From NCBI GenBank assembly GCA_016284515.1, contig JAEEOY010000280.1, forward strand, positions 1 to 34,203: DNA of 34,203 bases. The letters run 5' to 3'. Both the position numbers and the translations under genes were made by a program. The stretch's first letter is position 1. Each line of letters starts with the position of its first letter. The notes under the pieces are model-generated. The model was not told the DNA's origin. It was given only the letters and a program-made list of their open reading frames with translations, and did no database searches. This DNA is from Kiritimatiellia bacterium (GTDB lineage: Bacteria; Verrucomicrobiota; Kiritimatiellia; RFP12; UBA1067). Shown here one piece after another: positions 22,394 to 31,592 of this stretch.

Positions 22394-24136
22394 ATGAACA
22401 AGACAGAAAAGATTATTTGCCTTCTCCTCGGCGCGGTTCTCGCATGGTATGTGTGGACCGAAATGGGACGCGCCAAGGAGCGTCAGAAATACTTGGCCGA
22501 GCAGGCTGCAATCGCCGCCACAAACCAGGTTGCCGAAGCCGAGTCGCCATCCGCGGCCGACCCGGCCGCTCAGCCGGCCGCCGCTGAAGGCGCCAACGCC
22601 CCGGCGGAGCAGACCGCGCCTGCCCCCAAGCTGCCCAGCACCCCGGAGCGCATTGTCGCGCTCGAGAACGACGACGTCAAGCTCGAGCTCTCGACCTGGG
22701 GCGCGGTCGTCAAGAAGGTGACATTGAAGAAGTACGCGAAGAACCGCGGGCCGGTCTCGGAGGAGAATCCGCCCGTTGTGTTCGACTTCGCCGACTCCCC
22801 GCTCGGCTCGGGCTCGTCCGTCGAGGCGTACGAAGTTGCCGAGGAGAATGCTGGTTCCGTGAAGTTCACCTGCGGCGCGAAGAGCCGCGTCATCACGCTC
22901 GGGGAGAACTACCGCATCGAGCTTGAGGACGACGGAATCGGCGGGCCCATCTCTCTCGGCCTCATGCGCATGGGCGACTCGAAGAACGACCTACTCTCCG
23001 TCGACAGCTGGGCGATGGACGCCGGGAAGGGCAAGGAAGGCGTGCTACACCACTGCGAGGGCGACTCTCCGCTCAAGGGATATCTCGTCGGCGGACTTTC
23101 CGGCGGGTGCAGCGGATCCAAGAGCGCTGCCGGCATGCCCGAGCGCGCGGCGGTTCCGTTCCCTGGCGCGCAGAAGTGGGTTGCCGTCAAGAACCGTTTC
23201 TTCGTGACCGCTCTCTGCTCGTCCAGCGCTACGAACACCGGCTTCGAGACGACCGTTGTGCGGGACATGGGCGCGGCGAACTACCGTCCGGCGTCCGTCT
23301 CCGCGCGCGTCTCGCTCGCCGACGACGCGGCGAAGCGCACGAGCGTCTTCTACGTGGGCCCCAAGAAGCAGGCGTTCCTCTGGGACCTCGGCATGAAGGA
23401 CGTGATGGAGTTCGGCATGTGGAGGTGGCTCTGCTATCCGCTCGTCTGGGTGCTCAACTTCTTCCACAACCTCGTCCCGAACTACGGCGTCGCGATCATC
23501 CTGCTCACGATCCTCGTCAGGCTTCTCTTCTGGCCGCTCACGCACAAGTCGACGGTCGGCATGAAGAAGATGCAGGAGCTTCAGCCGAAGATGAAGGAGA
23601 TCCAGGCTAAGTTCAAGGACAATCCGCAGCGGCTCCAGCAGGAGACTTGGGCGCTCTACCGCGAGGCGAAGGTGAACCCGATGAGCTCGTGCCTGCCGAT
23701 GCTCATCCAGATCCCGGTGTTCATCGCGCTCTTCAACGTGCTCAGGTCGGCTGTCGAGCTCAGGTACGCGCCGTTCCTCTGGATCGGCGACCTCTCCGAG
23801 CCGGAAGGGCTCTTCGCGAGCTGGTTCCCGTTCGGCGGACTCAACATACTGCCTATCCTGATGGCGGTCTCCACCGGACTCCAGAGCGCGTTCACGCCTT
23901 CCTCGGGCGACAAGAACCAGCAGCGCATGATGATGGTCTTCATGCCGATCATGATGCTCTTCATGTTCTACTCGTTCCCGTCCGCCCTGTCGCTCTACTG
24001 GTTCCTCTCCAACCTCTTCTCGATCGTGCAGATGTGGGTCATCCGCCGTCAGACGGCCGCGAAGTCGAAGGACGCCGCCGTCATGCCCGAGGTGATCGAT
24101 CCTCCGGTGACGCGGCAGATGCGCCGCCACGGGTGA
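22394..24136 (+). CDS. yidC: Membrane protein insertase YidC
   Basis: YidC/Oxa1-family insertase that places proteins in the inner membrane with or without SecYEG. The 580-residue product has the Gram-negative architecture: a first membrane segment (about 8-21), an Ala/Pro-rich linker, and a large periplasmic beta domain (about 80-330). The conserved C-terminal core contains WPLTHKSTVGMKKMQELQPK, NPMSSCLPMLIQIPVFIALF and SALSLYWFLSNLFSIVQMW. The presence of the periplasmic domain argues for a diderm cell. The start is directly downstream of the promoter and has no Shine-Dalgarno, so the message is probably leaderless. The methyltransferase gene begins 4 nt after the stop. Confidence 0.96.
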   Translation: MNKTEKIICLLLGAVLAWYVWTEMGRAKERQKYLAEQAAIAATNQVAEAESPSAADPAAQPAAAEGANAPAEQTAPAPKLPSTPERIVALENDDVKLELSTWGAVVKKVTLKKYAKNRGPVSEENPPVVFDFADSPLGSGSSVEAYEVAEENAGSVKFTCGAKSRVITLGENYRIELEDDGIGGPISLGLMRMGDSKNDLLSVDSWAMDAGKGKEGVLHHCEGDSPLKGYLVGGLSGGCSGSKSAAGMPERAAVPFPGAQKWVAVKNRFFVTALCSSSATNTGFETTVVRDMGAANYRPASVSARVSLADDAAKRTSVFYVGPKKQAFLWDLGMKDVMEFGMWRWLCYPLVWVLNFFHNLVPNYGVAIILLTILVRLLFWPLTHKSTVGMKKMQELQPKMKEIQAKFKDNPQRLQQETWALYREAKVNPMSSCLPMLIQIPVFIALFNVLRSAVELRYAPFLWIGDLSEPEGLFASWFPFGGLNILPILMAVSTGLQSAFTPSSGDKNQQRMMMVFMPIMMLFMFYSFPSALSLYWFLSNLFSIVQMWVIRRQTAAKSKDAAVMPEVIDPPVTRQMRRHG

Positions 24137-24140
24137 GGCC

Positions 24141-25367
24141 ATGGAAAAATACGAACTTGAGGATTCGCTGAAGGAGGAGATCCGCGCCAGGGTTCTTGGC
24201 GACGGATTCATGAAGCTCGTCCAGACCGTTCGTCGCGGCGGCGGGAACTTCAGGATTTCTATGCGCCCCGTCGAGATCGGCGGCGTCCGGAAGTACCAGG
24301 CCGAGATGGCCGAGGGACGCGACGTGCAGGTGAAGAACTTCGACGCGAACGGCGCTGCGGAGGGGCTTGAGGAGATCATCGCGCAGAGAGGCGCGCGTGA
24401 CCTGCATCTCATGACCGCGAAGGGCGATCTCCACGTGCGCGTCACGAAGAAGGGACATGTGCTCGTCTCGCGTTCCGCCGAGATGGACCGCGTCGCCGTC
24501 GTGAAGCCGCACGACCGCGTGAAGAACGTGCCGCTTGCGCAGTTCGACTCCGCGTTGCTGCTCAAGGTGATAGGCCTTGCGGACGGCGAGGGGAAGGTGC
24601 GTGCATCGATGCGCGGCAAGTACGACCAGGTGAACGAGTTCCTCAAGGTCGTCGGCGAAACTGTGTCAGTTCCCGCGAAACTCGACTTCCCGTTCACCGT
24701 CGTGGACTGCGGATGCGGCAAGGCGTACCTCACGATCGCGCTCTGGTACTATCTCACGGAGGTGATGAAGATTCCTGAGGTCAGGGTCGTCGGAATCGAC
24801 CGCCGTGCAGATGTCGTCGCGGCCGCGCGCAAGATGTCCGCGCAGCTCGACCTCTCCGGCAAGGTCGAGTTCATCGAGGCGGACCTTTCGTCGCTTGCGG
24901 AGCTTCCGTCCGAGTCGAAGCATGTCGACATGGTCGTATCCCTCCATGCGTGCGACACGGCTACGGACGAGGCCCTCGCGAAGGGCGTCGAGTGGAAGGC
25001 CCGCTACATCCTCTCCGCTCCGTGCTGCCAGCACGAGCTCCAGAAGACAATCGGCCCTAACTCCTCGCGCGAGTTCGCGGGGCTCCTGAGGCAGGGAATC
25101 CTGCGCGAGAGGCTGTGCGACCTGCTGACGGACTCCTTCCGCGCGATGATTCTGCGCATGCTCGGCTTCAAGGTGCAGGTGATCGAGTTTGTCTCGAGCG
25201 AGGCGACGGCGCGCAACGTGATGCTCAAGTGCGAATACGGCGTCAAGCCCGGGCAGGGCGGTCCGATCGGCGAGTATCTCGAGCTTCGCGACTACTGGAA
25301 GGTCACTCCGTGGCTCGAGACGAGGCTTGCCGGACTTCTTTCACGTCACCTTGAGCGGTACGCGTAG
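24141..25367 (+). CDS. Class I SAM-dependent methyltransferase (Methyltransf_32-like)
   Basis: A 408-residue protein with an N-terminal domain of unknown role (about 1-150) and a class I methyltransferase domain. The SAM-binding motif is VVDCGCGKAYLT (Asp189), followed by VVGIDRRADVV and the segment VSLHACDTATDEAL, then SAPCCQHEL. DxGCGK, HACDTATD and PCCQHE together are typical of the Methyltransf_32 (METTL25-like) group, whose bacterial substrates are not settled; RNA or protein is plausible. It begins 4 nt after the yidC stop with TGAGG upstream, so it is cotranscribed. It is cytoplasmic, with no membrane segment. Confidence 0.85.
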   Translation: MEKYELEDSLKEEIRARVLGDGFMKLVQTVRRGGGNFRISMRPVEIGGVRKYQAEMAEGRDVQVKNFDANGAAEGLEEIIAQRGARDLHLMTAKGDLHVRVTKKGHVLVSRSAEMDRVAVVKPHDRVKNVPLAQFDSALLLKVIGLADGEGKVRASMRGKYDQVNEFLKVVGETVSVPAKLDFPFTVVDCGCGKAYLTIALWYYLTEVMKIPEVRVVGIDRRADVVAAARKMSAQLDLSGKVEFIEADLSSLAELPSESKHVDMVVSLHACDTATDEALAKGVEWKARYILSAPCCQHELQKTIGPNSSREFAGLLRQGILRERLCDLLTDSFRAMILRMLGFKVQVIEFVSSEATARNVMLKCEYGVKPGQGGPIGEYLELRDYWKVTPWLETRLAGLLSRHLERYA

Positions 25368-25421
25368 CTCCGCGCTACTTCAGGTCGACCGCGAACGACG
25401 CGACTTCTACGGGTGCGCTTT

Positions 25422-25450
25422 TTGCATCTCAGATACGCATTCGTTATACT
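25422..25450 (+). promoter_or_regulatory. Upstream promoter P1 of the giant secreted protein gene
   Basis: TTGCAT (25422-25427), a 17-nt spacer and TATACT (25445-25450). It is a good sigma70-type match without TGn, about 67 nt before the ATG. Confidence 0.5.
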
Positions 25451-25475
25451 TTTTTGCCCCTCCGGTGCTAAAATA

Positions 25476-25484
25476 TGATATAAT
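25476..25484 (+). promoter_or_regulatory. Downstream promoter P2 of the giant secreted protein gene
   Basis: TGA followed by a perfect TATAAT (25479-25484), without a -35 hexamer. It lies 34 bp after the -10 of P1, so the gene seems to have tandem promoters. GAGGGGG (25510-25516) lies 7 nt before the ATG. Confidence 0.6.
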
Positions 25485-25523
25485 TAAATAAATATCTAAT
25501 AAAAGGTTTGAGGGGGAATGTAG

Positions 25524-28500
25524 ATGGCGAAGTTCAAGATACTTCTGTCGCGTGCTGTCATTGCGGGGGCGATGGCTATGTGCGCGGGTATGGTCTGGTC
25601 TGCGGACGAGGCGACGTGGATTGGCCCGACGGCCGAAGGAGGGACTTCCTCCTCTGCAGGCGCGAACTGGAATGTGGGCGAGTTCCCGTCGAAGCGGGCA
25701 TATTTCTTCGGCGGCACGGATGGCAAGACGATCGTCTTTGATCAGGCGCATCAGCTTACCGAAACTTCAATTGGTGTTGTAGTCGGCTCGAAGGACACGG
25801 CGTCCACGAACGTAGGTATCGTCGTCTGGCAGGCATCGCAGCCGGATTTCGGAATTTCGGTGCCTACGGTTACTGATCATCCCAACGGTCTTTCCTGGGG
25901 GCTTGCAATCGCTCCCGGGTGGGATTGCCAGTCGGGCTCGCTCCGCATTGTAAGCGGTACATATTCCTTCGCCGGCATCCATCTTGGCTGGGGTGCGCCG
26001 TCCCTGCTCGACATAACCGGCGGAACGGTGGTGTGTACTGAAGACCTGTTCGTAGCAAAGCAGAAGCCGGGAGAAGTCATTGTCGAAGGGCAAGGCCAGC
26101 TTAATGTTTCTCCAGAAAAATGCCTCTATGTAGCCAACGGGCTCTATGACGATGCGACCTCCGTTCTGCGTGTAAAGACGGGCGGTGTTGTATTGGCAAG
26201 CTTCATCGGCGTGGACAACTTCAGCAAGTCAGCGGTCATTCTCGACGGCGGAACGATTGTCAAGAACGGCCTGAACAGCTGGGTTGCGGGTAATGCCGAT
26301 GTACGCAACACGCTGGTGGGCAACTGGTACGGCAACTACGGCGCGGAGGATTTCACTGTTCAGATCACGGAGAACGGCGGTACGCTGCAGTGCGACTACC
26401 CGATTGATTTCGTGGCGAAGCTGTCCGGCTCGGGCGTACTTACGAAGACGGGATCCGAATATCTTGCGCTCAAATGTGCGGTCGACGACACGATCGGCCT
26501 AAACGTGCAGAACGGCACCTTGAAGGTTCCCGCGGGCGCGCAGTTCGCGTCGTTGGCGATTGCCGCCGACGGACGCGTTGAGATCGACTGCTCGACGGAG
26601 GCGAGTCCGTACTCAATAGTGAAGACGGGCGGCACCCTCTCCGTTCCATACGGGACGGATCCCGCGACCCTCATCACGCTTACGGGCACATGTGCCGGAA
26701 ATTACGTGCTGGCGTTCGACGAATCTGACGGCGTATGTACGGGTATCCGAGTTGTCGCCAAGCCCGAAACGGCGATTTGGGACGGTCCTGCTGCGGGAGA
26801 AGGCGTGACTGACGCCATGTGCGCGGTGTCGGTTGCGGCTAACTGGAATCCCGACGGAACGCCGACCAAGGTTTGGCGCTTTGAAGGCGGGAGCGCCGGG
26901 AAGGTTGTCGCCTTCGACAGTGCCGTGACTATGACGGCGTGGCCTAAAATCAATTGCAATGTCCAAGTAGGCGATCCTTCCGAGTCGGGATTCACAGAAC
27001 CTGTCGTCTGGCGTGCGACCGGCGAGGGGTACGGTTTCGCCGATCTCTCGGGCGGTGTATACATTGCGGACGGGACAGATCAGTCCGACCAGCAGCTTAA
27101 GTCGGGCTGGCTCCGCATCGAGAGCGGATCCTACACTGCCGGCGGCAACGGCAACGGCGAGCCGAAGGGACTAGCCGTCGGCAAGTACGGTTCGGCTAAG
27201 TTCGACCTTGTCGGAGGCACGTTCAGTTCGCTGGGCGACGTCAACCTCGCGGGCGACGCGGGCGGCGTGGCGACGGTCGGCTCCAATGAAGAGGGCGCAG
27301 CCCCGGCTCACCTCGAAGTGGCTGGCAACAAATGGCTGTTCGTTTCCGCATCGGGTTCGGCGCCCGGATCGCTGACGGTGCATAAATCAGGCAAAGTCAG
27401 CGCGAGCTACATCAAGTTCTCGAAGTTCGACGGATCCAAACTTATCCTCGACGGCGGCACGCTCGTCAAGAACGGAAACACGGACAGCAACTATTACTAC
27501 GGTTCGCGCGAGGTTCCACTGCAGCTGACCGCGAACGGCGGCACGCTGCAGGCGGACAGCAAGTGCGTCATGTCTGCGGACATTGTTGACGCCGATACCG
27601 AAAGCGTGCAGAAGGGGACGTTCGTAAAGACAGGCGCGCAGGATCTCGTCTTCACGGCCCAGAAGGGCTACACGGGGGCGACGGAGGTGCGCGAAGGCCG
27701 CCTCGTCATTCCCGCCGGCGTTCACGTCGGTTCAGGACTCACGATGTCCGCCGGCACGAAGCTTGTGATAGACTTCTCCGGGTTCGCGGTGGACGGAGAA
27801 GTCGAATACACGCTTGTTTCCGATGGCGGAACGGTAGTTCTGCCGGACGGCACATCGCCTTCTGATATGGTCGAGTTCGCCAACGCCGGTTCCTTTGATC
27901 TTACGGCTGAAGTGACGACAGGCGGCAATGTGGTGATCCGTGGACAGGTCAAGGATGCCTTCGCCGTCGCTCGCATAGACTCGGTGAATTATGCGACGCT
28001 CGGCGGAGCCATGGCGGCGGCGAAGAATGGCGAGACCGTGGTCCTGCTCAAGGATGTCCTCCTGGAGAAAGATACAACAGCCGCGGCCGAGCTCACGCTC
28101 GACCTCAACGGCCACGTTGTCACGCGCCTCTATCTCAATCCGTGCCTTTCGTTCCCATACGGCGGAACGCTTATGAACGGCACGCTGGCGGTTGACGCGT
28201 CGCTCGGCGCCAATCCGGGCGGAGGAACGACGGACAGAGCCTCCCTTGTGTCGGTTGGCGAAGGCAAGACGCTCACAGTGACGAACGTGAACACGGGCGA
28301 TGCGAACGGGCACGAACCGTTCAGCATGTTCTATCTGCGAAAGAAGTCGCGCATCGAGGTGACGGGAGGCACATGGCACGCTGCGACGCTTATGTCGTGC
28401 TATTTCACCGGTAACGATACTGGGAACCTTGTCATATCGGGAGGACGGTTCTACATCCGAGGCTGGCACATACACTATTCGGACGGATCGTCCGAATATC

Positions 28501-31500
28501 AGAATGCCGAGCCGGTAATCTCCGGCGGATCCTTCTCGCTTCCGCCCAAGGCCCAGTGGCTTGCCAATGGCTATGTCATCCTCCATGACGTGACCGACAC
28601 GGAGACGCCGTATCATGTCGTGCCCGAGGCCTCCGCGCCCTATACCGAGGCGGGCTGGCGCTACCGTTATGCGGACGGGGAGTCGGCGGTGAGGGCACGT
28701 GTCGCGAAGCGTACGACCGGAGACGGCGAAAAGTTCTATACATCCCTTGCGGACGCCGTTGGGGCCGCGCAGTCCGGTGAGACGGTGAGCCTTGTGTCCG
28801 ACATTACCGCGCTTGACTCGAACGTGGCGGTCGCAGAAGGCAAGACGCTCACGATTAACGGCAACGGGCACCTTGTGAAGGTCAGGAATCCGTTCGTCTC
28901 CGAATCCGGCTACGTCGCTACCGACTTTACGCTGGAGTTCCGTCAGATGTTCTACGTGTGGAACGGATGCGACGTCACGCTGCGCAACATGCAGCTCATG
29001 GGCGGCGGCATCACCAAGGCATCGGACAACAACAACGGCAGCTACGCCGTGGAGAACGTCGGTACGCTTCTCTTGGACAACGTGACGATAACCCGCTCGA
29101 ACGGGGCTGTCATGAACCAGGGAGGGGCTCGGCTCTTCGTCAATAACTGCCGCCTCGTGCGAAACTGCCGCTTCTGCGCCGGCGGTATCTTCAACTACGG
29201 TTTCGCCGTTCTCAATCGCTCCAGTCTTTCCGAGAACCGTTCGCTCAGCACGGGCGGCGGCGGCGGCGCGACGGAGAACGGCGGCGCGATGTACATAAAC
29301 AACTGCGTGATCTGCAACAACTCCTCCACCGAGATCGGAGGGGCGATAAACAACTACCACACCGGAAACGTGGTCAGCCTCTACATGATGAACACGACGG
29401 TTTCCGGCAACTTCAGCGCGGCGAACAGCTGGGACAACGGTGGCGGGGTCGGGCTGCGTTCTCCCGTCCAGGCCTCGTTCTTCTCGGTGAACAACCTCTT
29501 CTGCAACAACTACCAGATTCAGCTGAACGCCGAAGGCGGCCCCGTGCTGCGTGAATCGGACATTAAGGCGCTGGACTACTCGCTGAAGGCAGGAAGCATG
29601 ACGAACGAGCTTTACTATACCGTTTACTGCGCGTACAACGACATTGGCGACGGATGCCATGTCTCCGAGCACAACCGCTACGTCGAGGCGAATAGTACCA
29701 GCGTATTTAGCGGCTACTATGCCACCACCCGCATCTATCAGAACAACATCGGCACGACGATGCCTGTTAACGGAGCTCGTCTCGTTTCGAAGGACGACGG
29801 TTCGCTCAACGCCGACCTCGCACGCTACGCGCCGATTCTTCGCACCGTGAACGGCGCGGAAGAGACCTACGGCCAGGCTGTGCTGGGAGCCGACGGAGTG
29901 TACACGTACTTCGACGCGTCGGGATGGAAGAACGGCGTCGTCAAGATGTCCTACGCGACTGTTCAGGACGGCGCGCGCATCGGAGAGCGCGACAAGGCTG
30001 GTGCGATTGTCGCCCTCGGCGATCTCCAGCCCGCCGACGCAGAGCACATGGTGACGGACTACTACGAGCTCGCCGGAGCCCGCTCCTTCGGGGTGGCGGG
30101 TGCGTCCGGGTGGTCCGAGGATGAGAAAGTCTACCACACGATCAGGCTTGCGGGCGAGGTAGTCCACGGCACCGTCACGGGCATAACGCTCTACGGCGAC
30201 ACTTATGAAGAGGGTACGGCTGTCACTCTGACGGCGACGCCAGGGGTTGCGCGCACGTTCCTCGGCTGGTTTGTGCCCGGCGAGGAGACTTCGCGCTCGA
30301 CGGACACCGTATGGAATCTCACCGTCGTGGAGGACCTCGTGCTAGAGCCGCGCTTCTCCGAGGTGTCCGAGATGTTCACGCCTTCGCCCAAGGTGCACGT
30401 GAAGATGCAGGGAGCTGCGGAAGCGCCGCTCTTCCCGATCACGGTGACGACGGCGTGGATGCTGCAGCGGTATCCTGACATCGAGGATCGGCTTTCGGGA
30501 AAGACGACTCAAGAGCAGGAGTCGATTCTCACCAGACTCCTCGAGGTCGTCGATGCAGACACGGGGCTTAAGCTCTGGCAGGACTATGTGCTCGGCATTA
30601 CGCCCGGCTCCAAGAACGCGGCTCTCTGGATTGATTCGCCGCAGTACAGGTCCGTCGGCGGCAACATCATCCGCTTCAAGATGAACGACCTTGCGCCAGT
30701 GAGCGGATCCGGCTTCGATGTTCGCTACCGTCTCGACAAGAAGCTTGGCACTGCAGTGGAGTTCGTGCGCGACGTGGTCAACGCGACCGGCGTCTTCGAC
30801 GTGAACGTCGCGACGGATCCCACGGGGCTCTATGTCATTGACCTGCTGTTCGTCCCGACGGGCGAGGCGACTTCGGAGGAGTTTGTGACGACGGTCAACA
30901 CGGCTGGCGTCCTCCGCGTCGCGACGGCGGCCGAACGCGCCGCGCTTTCTGTGCCGTGGACGAAGCTTGCGCCGTCAGGCTCCGCTCACGTTGAAGCCGT
31001 GGACCTCGTGAAGACGATGAACCTTACGACGGGCGACAGGCTGTTCGTCTACGACGGCTCGCAGAAGAGCTACAGGGCGTTCCAGCTTCGTGACAGCGGC
31101 ACGTGGGAGGCTCTTGCGGTATATTCGATCAGCGAGAGCGGTGGCGTCGACTGGACTGCCGCGGCGGCCGCGAAGGATTCCTCCGTTGCGCGTGGAGCCG
31201 GTTTCTGGCTCGAGCGCCAGAACACTGAAGGTTTCGTCTACCTCGTCGGACAGGTCGATGCGACGTCCGACGCTGTGACGACGCCGCTTTCGGCGGGATG
31301 GAACCTTGTCGGCAGCCCGGCGACTTCGGAGTTCGACTTCTCCGAACTCCAGCCTACGGAAGGCGACAGGATCGTCGTACCTACGGCGGGCGAGCCGAAG
31401 AACCTGACGTGGCAGAACGAAAGCTGGGGATACTACAAGAACACGGTCTTCGAGACTGCAAGCGGACGCAAATACGTGAAGCCCGTATGGACTACGACGG

Positions 31501-31592
31501 ACAACGTAGTGCCCGTCGGTACAGCATTCTGGTACATAAGGGAAAATTCTGGCGAAGTCAGCATAAATTGGTCGACAAAGGAGGTCCACTGA
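25524..31592 (+). CDS. Giant secreted mosaic surface protein (autotransporter-type strand repeats, beta-helix, InlB-like repeat)
   Basis: A 2022-residue exported protein (signal peptide about 1-27, ending VWSA). Two long homologous units follow (about 30-410 and 417-810), each opening with W-x-GP...ANWN and closing with autotransporter-associated strand motifs (GVLTKTGSEYLAL, GATEVREGRLVIPAG). Two YxxLxxAxxxAxxGETVxL modules start near 822 and 1072. Residues about 1145-1340 look like a parallel beta-helix with GGAI and NN motifs as in chlamydial Pmp proteins. A TVTLTATP/FLGWF bacterial repeat sits at about 1538-1620, and a terminal domain with AGWNLVGSPA near 1923. No outer-membrane barrel or sorting tail is visible. 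Its stop overlaps the PEP-CTERM gene. Likely a surface or matrix protein; ligand unknown. Confidence 0.85.
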   Translation: MAKFKILLSRAVIAGAMAMCAGMVWSADEATWIGPTAEGGTSSSAGANWNVGEFPSKRAYFFGGTDGKTIVFDQAHQLTETSIGVVVGSKDTASTNVGIVVWQASQPDFGISVPTVTDHPNGLSWGLAIAPGWDCQSGSLRIVSGTYSFAGIHLGWGAPSLLDITGGTVVCTEDLFVAKQKPGEVIVEGQGQLNVSPEKCLYVANGLYDDATSVLRVKTGGVVLASFIGVDNFSKSAVILDGGTIVKNGLNSWVAGNADVRNTLVGNWYGNYGAEDFTVQITENGGTLQCDYPIDFVAKLSGSGVLTKTGSEYLALKCAVDDTIGLNVQNGTLKVPAGAQFASLAIAADGRVEIDCSTEASPYSIVKTGGTLSVPYGTDPATLITLTGTCAGNYVLAFDESDGVCTGIRVVAKPETAIWDGPAAGEGVTDAMCAVSVAANWNPDGTPTKVWRFEGGSAGKVVAFDSAVTMTAWPKINCNVQVGDPSESGFTEPVVWRATGEGYGFADLSGGVYIADGTDQSDQQLKSGWLRIESGSYTAGGNGNGEPKGLAVGKYGSAKFDLVGGTFSSLGDVNLAGDAGGVATVGSNEEGAAPAHLEVAGNKWLFVSASGSAPGSLTVHKSGKVSASYIKFSKFDGSKLILDGGTLVKNGNTDSNYYYGSREVPLQLTANGGTLQADSKCVMSADIVDADTESVQKGTFVKTGAQDLVFTAQKGYTGATEVREGRLVIPAGVHVGSGLTMSAGTKLVIDFSGFAVDGEVEYTLVSDGGTVVLPDGTSPSDMVEFANAGSFDLTAEVTTGGNVVIRGQVKDAFAVARIDSVNYATLGGAMAAAKNGETVVLLKDVLLEKDTTAAAELTLDLNGHVVTRLYLNPCLSFPYGGTLMNGTLAVDASLGANPGGGTTDRASLVSVGEGKTLTVTNVNTGDANGHEPFSMFYLRKKSRIEVTGGTWHAATLMSCYFTGNDTGNLVISGGRFYIRGWHIHYSDGSSEYQNAEPVISGGSFSLPPKAQWLANGYVILHDVTDTETPYHVVPEASAPYTEAGWRYRYADGESAVRARVAKRTTGDGEKFYTSLADAVGAAQSGETVSLVSDITALDSNVAVAEGKTLTINGNGHLVKVRNPFVSESGYVATDFTLEFRQMFYVWNGCDVTLRNMQLMGGGITKASDNNNGSYAVENVGTLLLDNVTITRSNGAVMNQGGARLFVNNCRLVRNCRFCAGGIFNYGFAVLNRSSLSENRSLSTGGGGGATENGGAMYINNCVICNNSSTEIGGAINNYHTGNVVSLYMMNTTVSGNFSAANSWDNGGGVGLRSPVQASFFSVNNLFCNNYQIQLNAEGGPVLRESDIKALDYSLKAGSMTNELYYTVYCAYNDIGDGCHVSEHNRYVEANSTSVFSGYYATTRIYQNNIGTTMPVNGARLVSKDDGSLNADLARYAPILRTVNGAEETYGQAVLGADGVYTYFDASGWKNGVVKMSYATVQDGARIGERDKAGAIVALGDLQPADAEHMVTDYYELAGARSFGVAGASGWSEDEKVYHTIRLAGEVVHGTVTGITLYGDTYEEGTAVTLTATPGVARTFLGWFVPGEETSRSTDTVWNLTVVEDLVLEPRFSEVSEMFTPSPKVHVKMQGAAEAPLFPITVTTAWMLQRYPDIEDRLSGKTTQEQESILTRLLEVVDADTGLKLWQDYVLGITPGSKNAALWIDSPQYRSVGGNIIRFKMNDLAPVSGSGFDVRYRLDKKLGTAVEFVRDVVNATGVFDVNVATDPTGLYVIDLLFVPTGEATSEEFVTTVNTAGVLRVATAAERAALSVPWTKLAPSGSAHVEAVDLVKTMNLTTGDRLFVYDGSQKSYRAFQLRDSGTWEALAVYSISESGGVDWTAAAAAKDSSVARGAGFWLERQNTEGFVYLVGQVDATSDAVTTPLSAGWNLVGSPATSEFDFSELQPTEGDRIVVPTAGEPKNLTWQNESWGYYKNTVFETASGRKYVKPVWTTTDNVVPVGTAFWYIRENSGEVSINWSTKEVH

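Noticed and set aside
25364-25378. GTAGC/GCTAC hairpin as terminator of the methyltransferase gene
   Set aside because: A five-base stem that overlaps the stop codon with only two T residues after it is too weak to call.
27732-30167. Long minus-strand open frame (about 810 codons) antisense to the giant secreted protein
   Set aside because: Same composition artefact; the + strand frame has a signal peptide, repeats and a Shine-Dalgarno.
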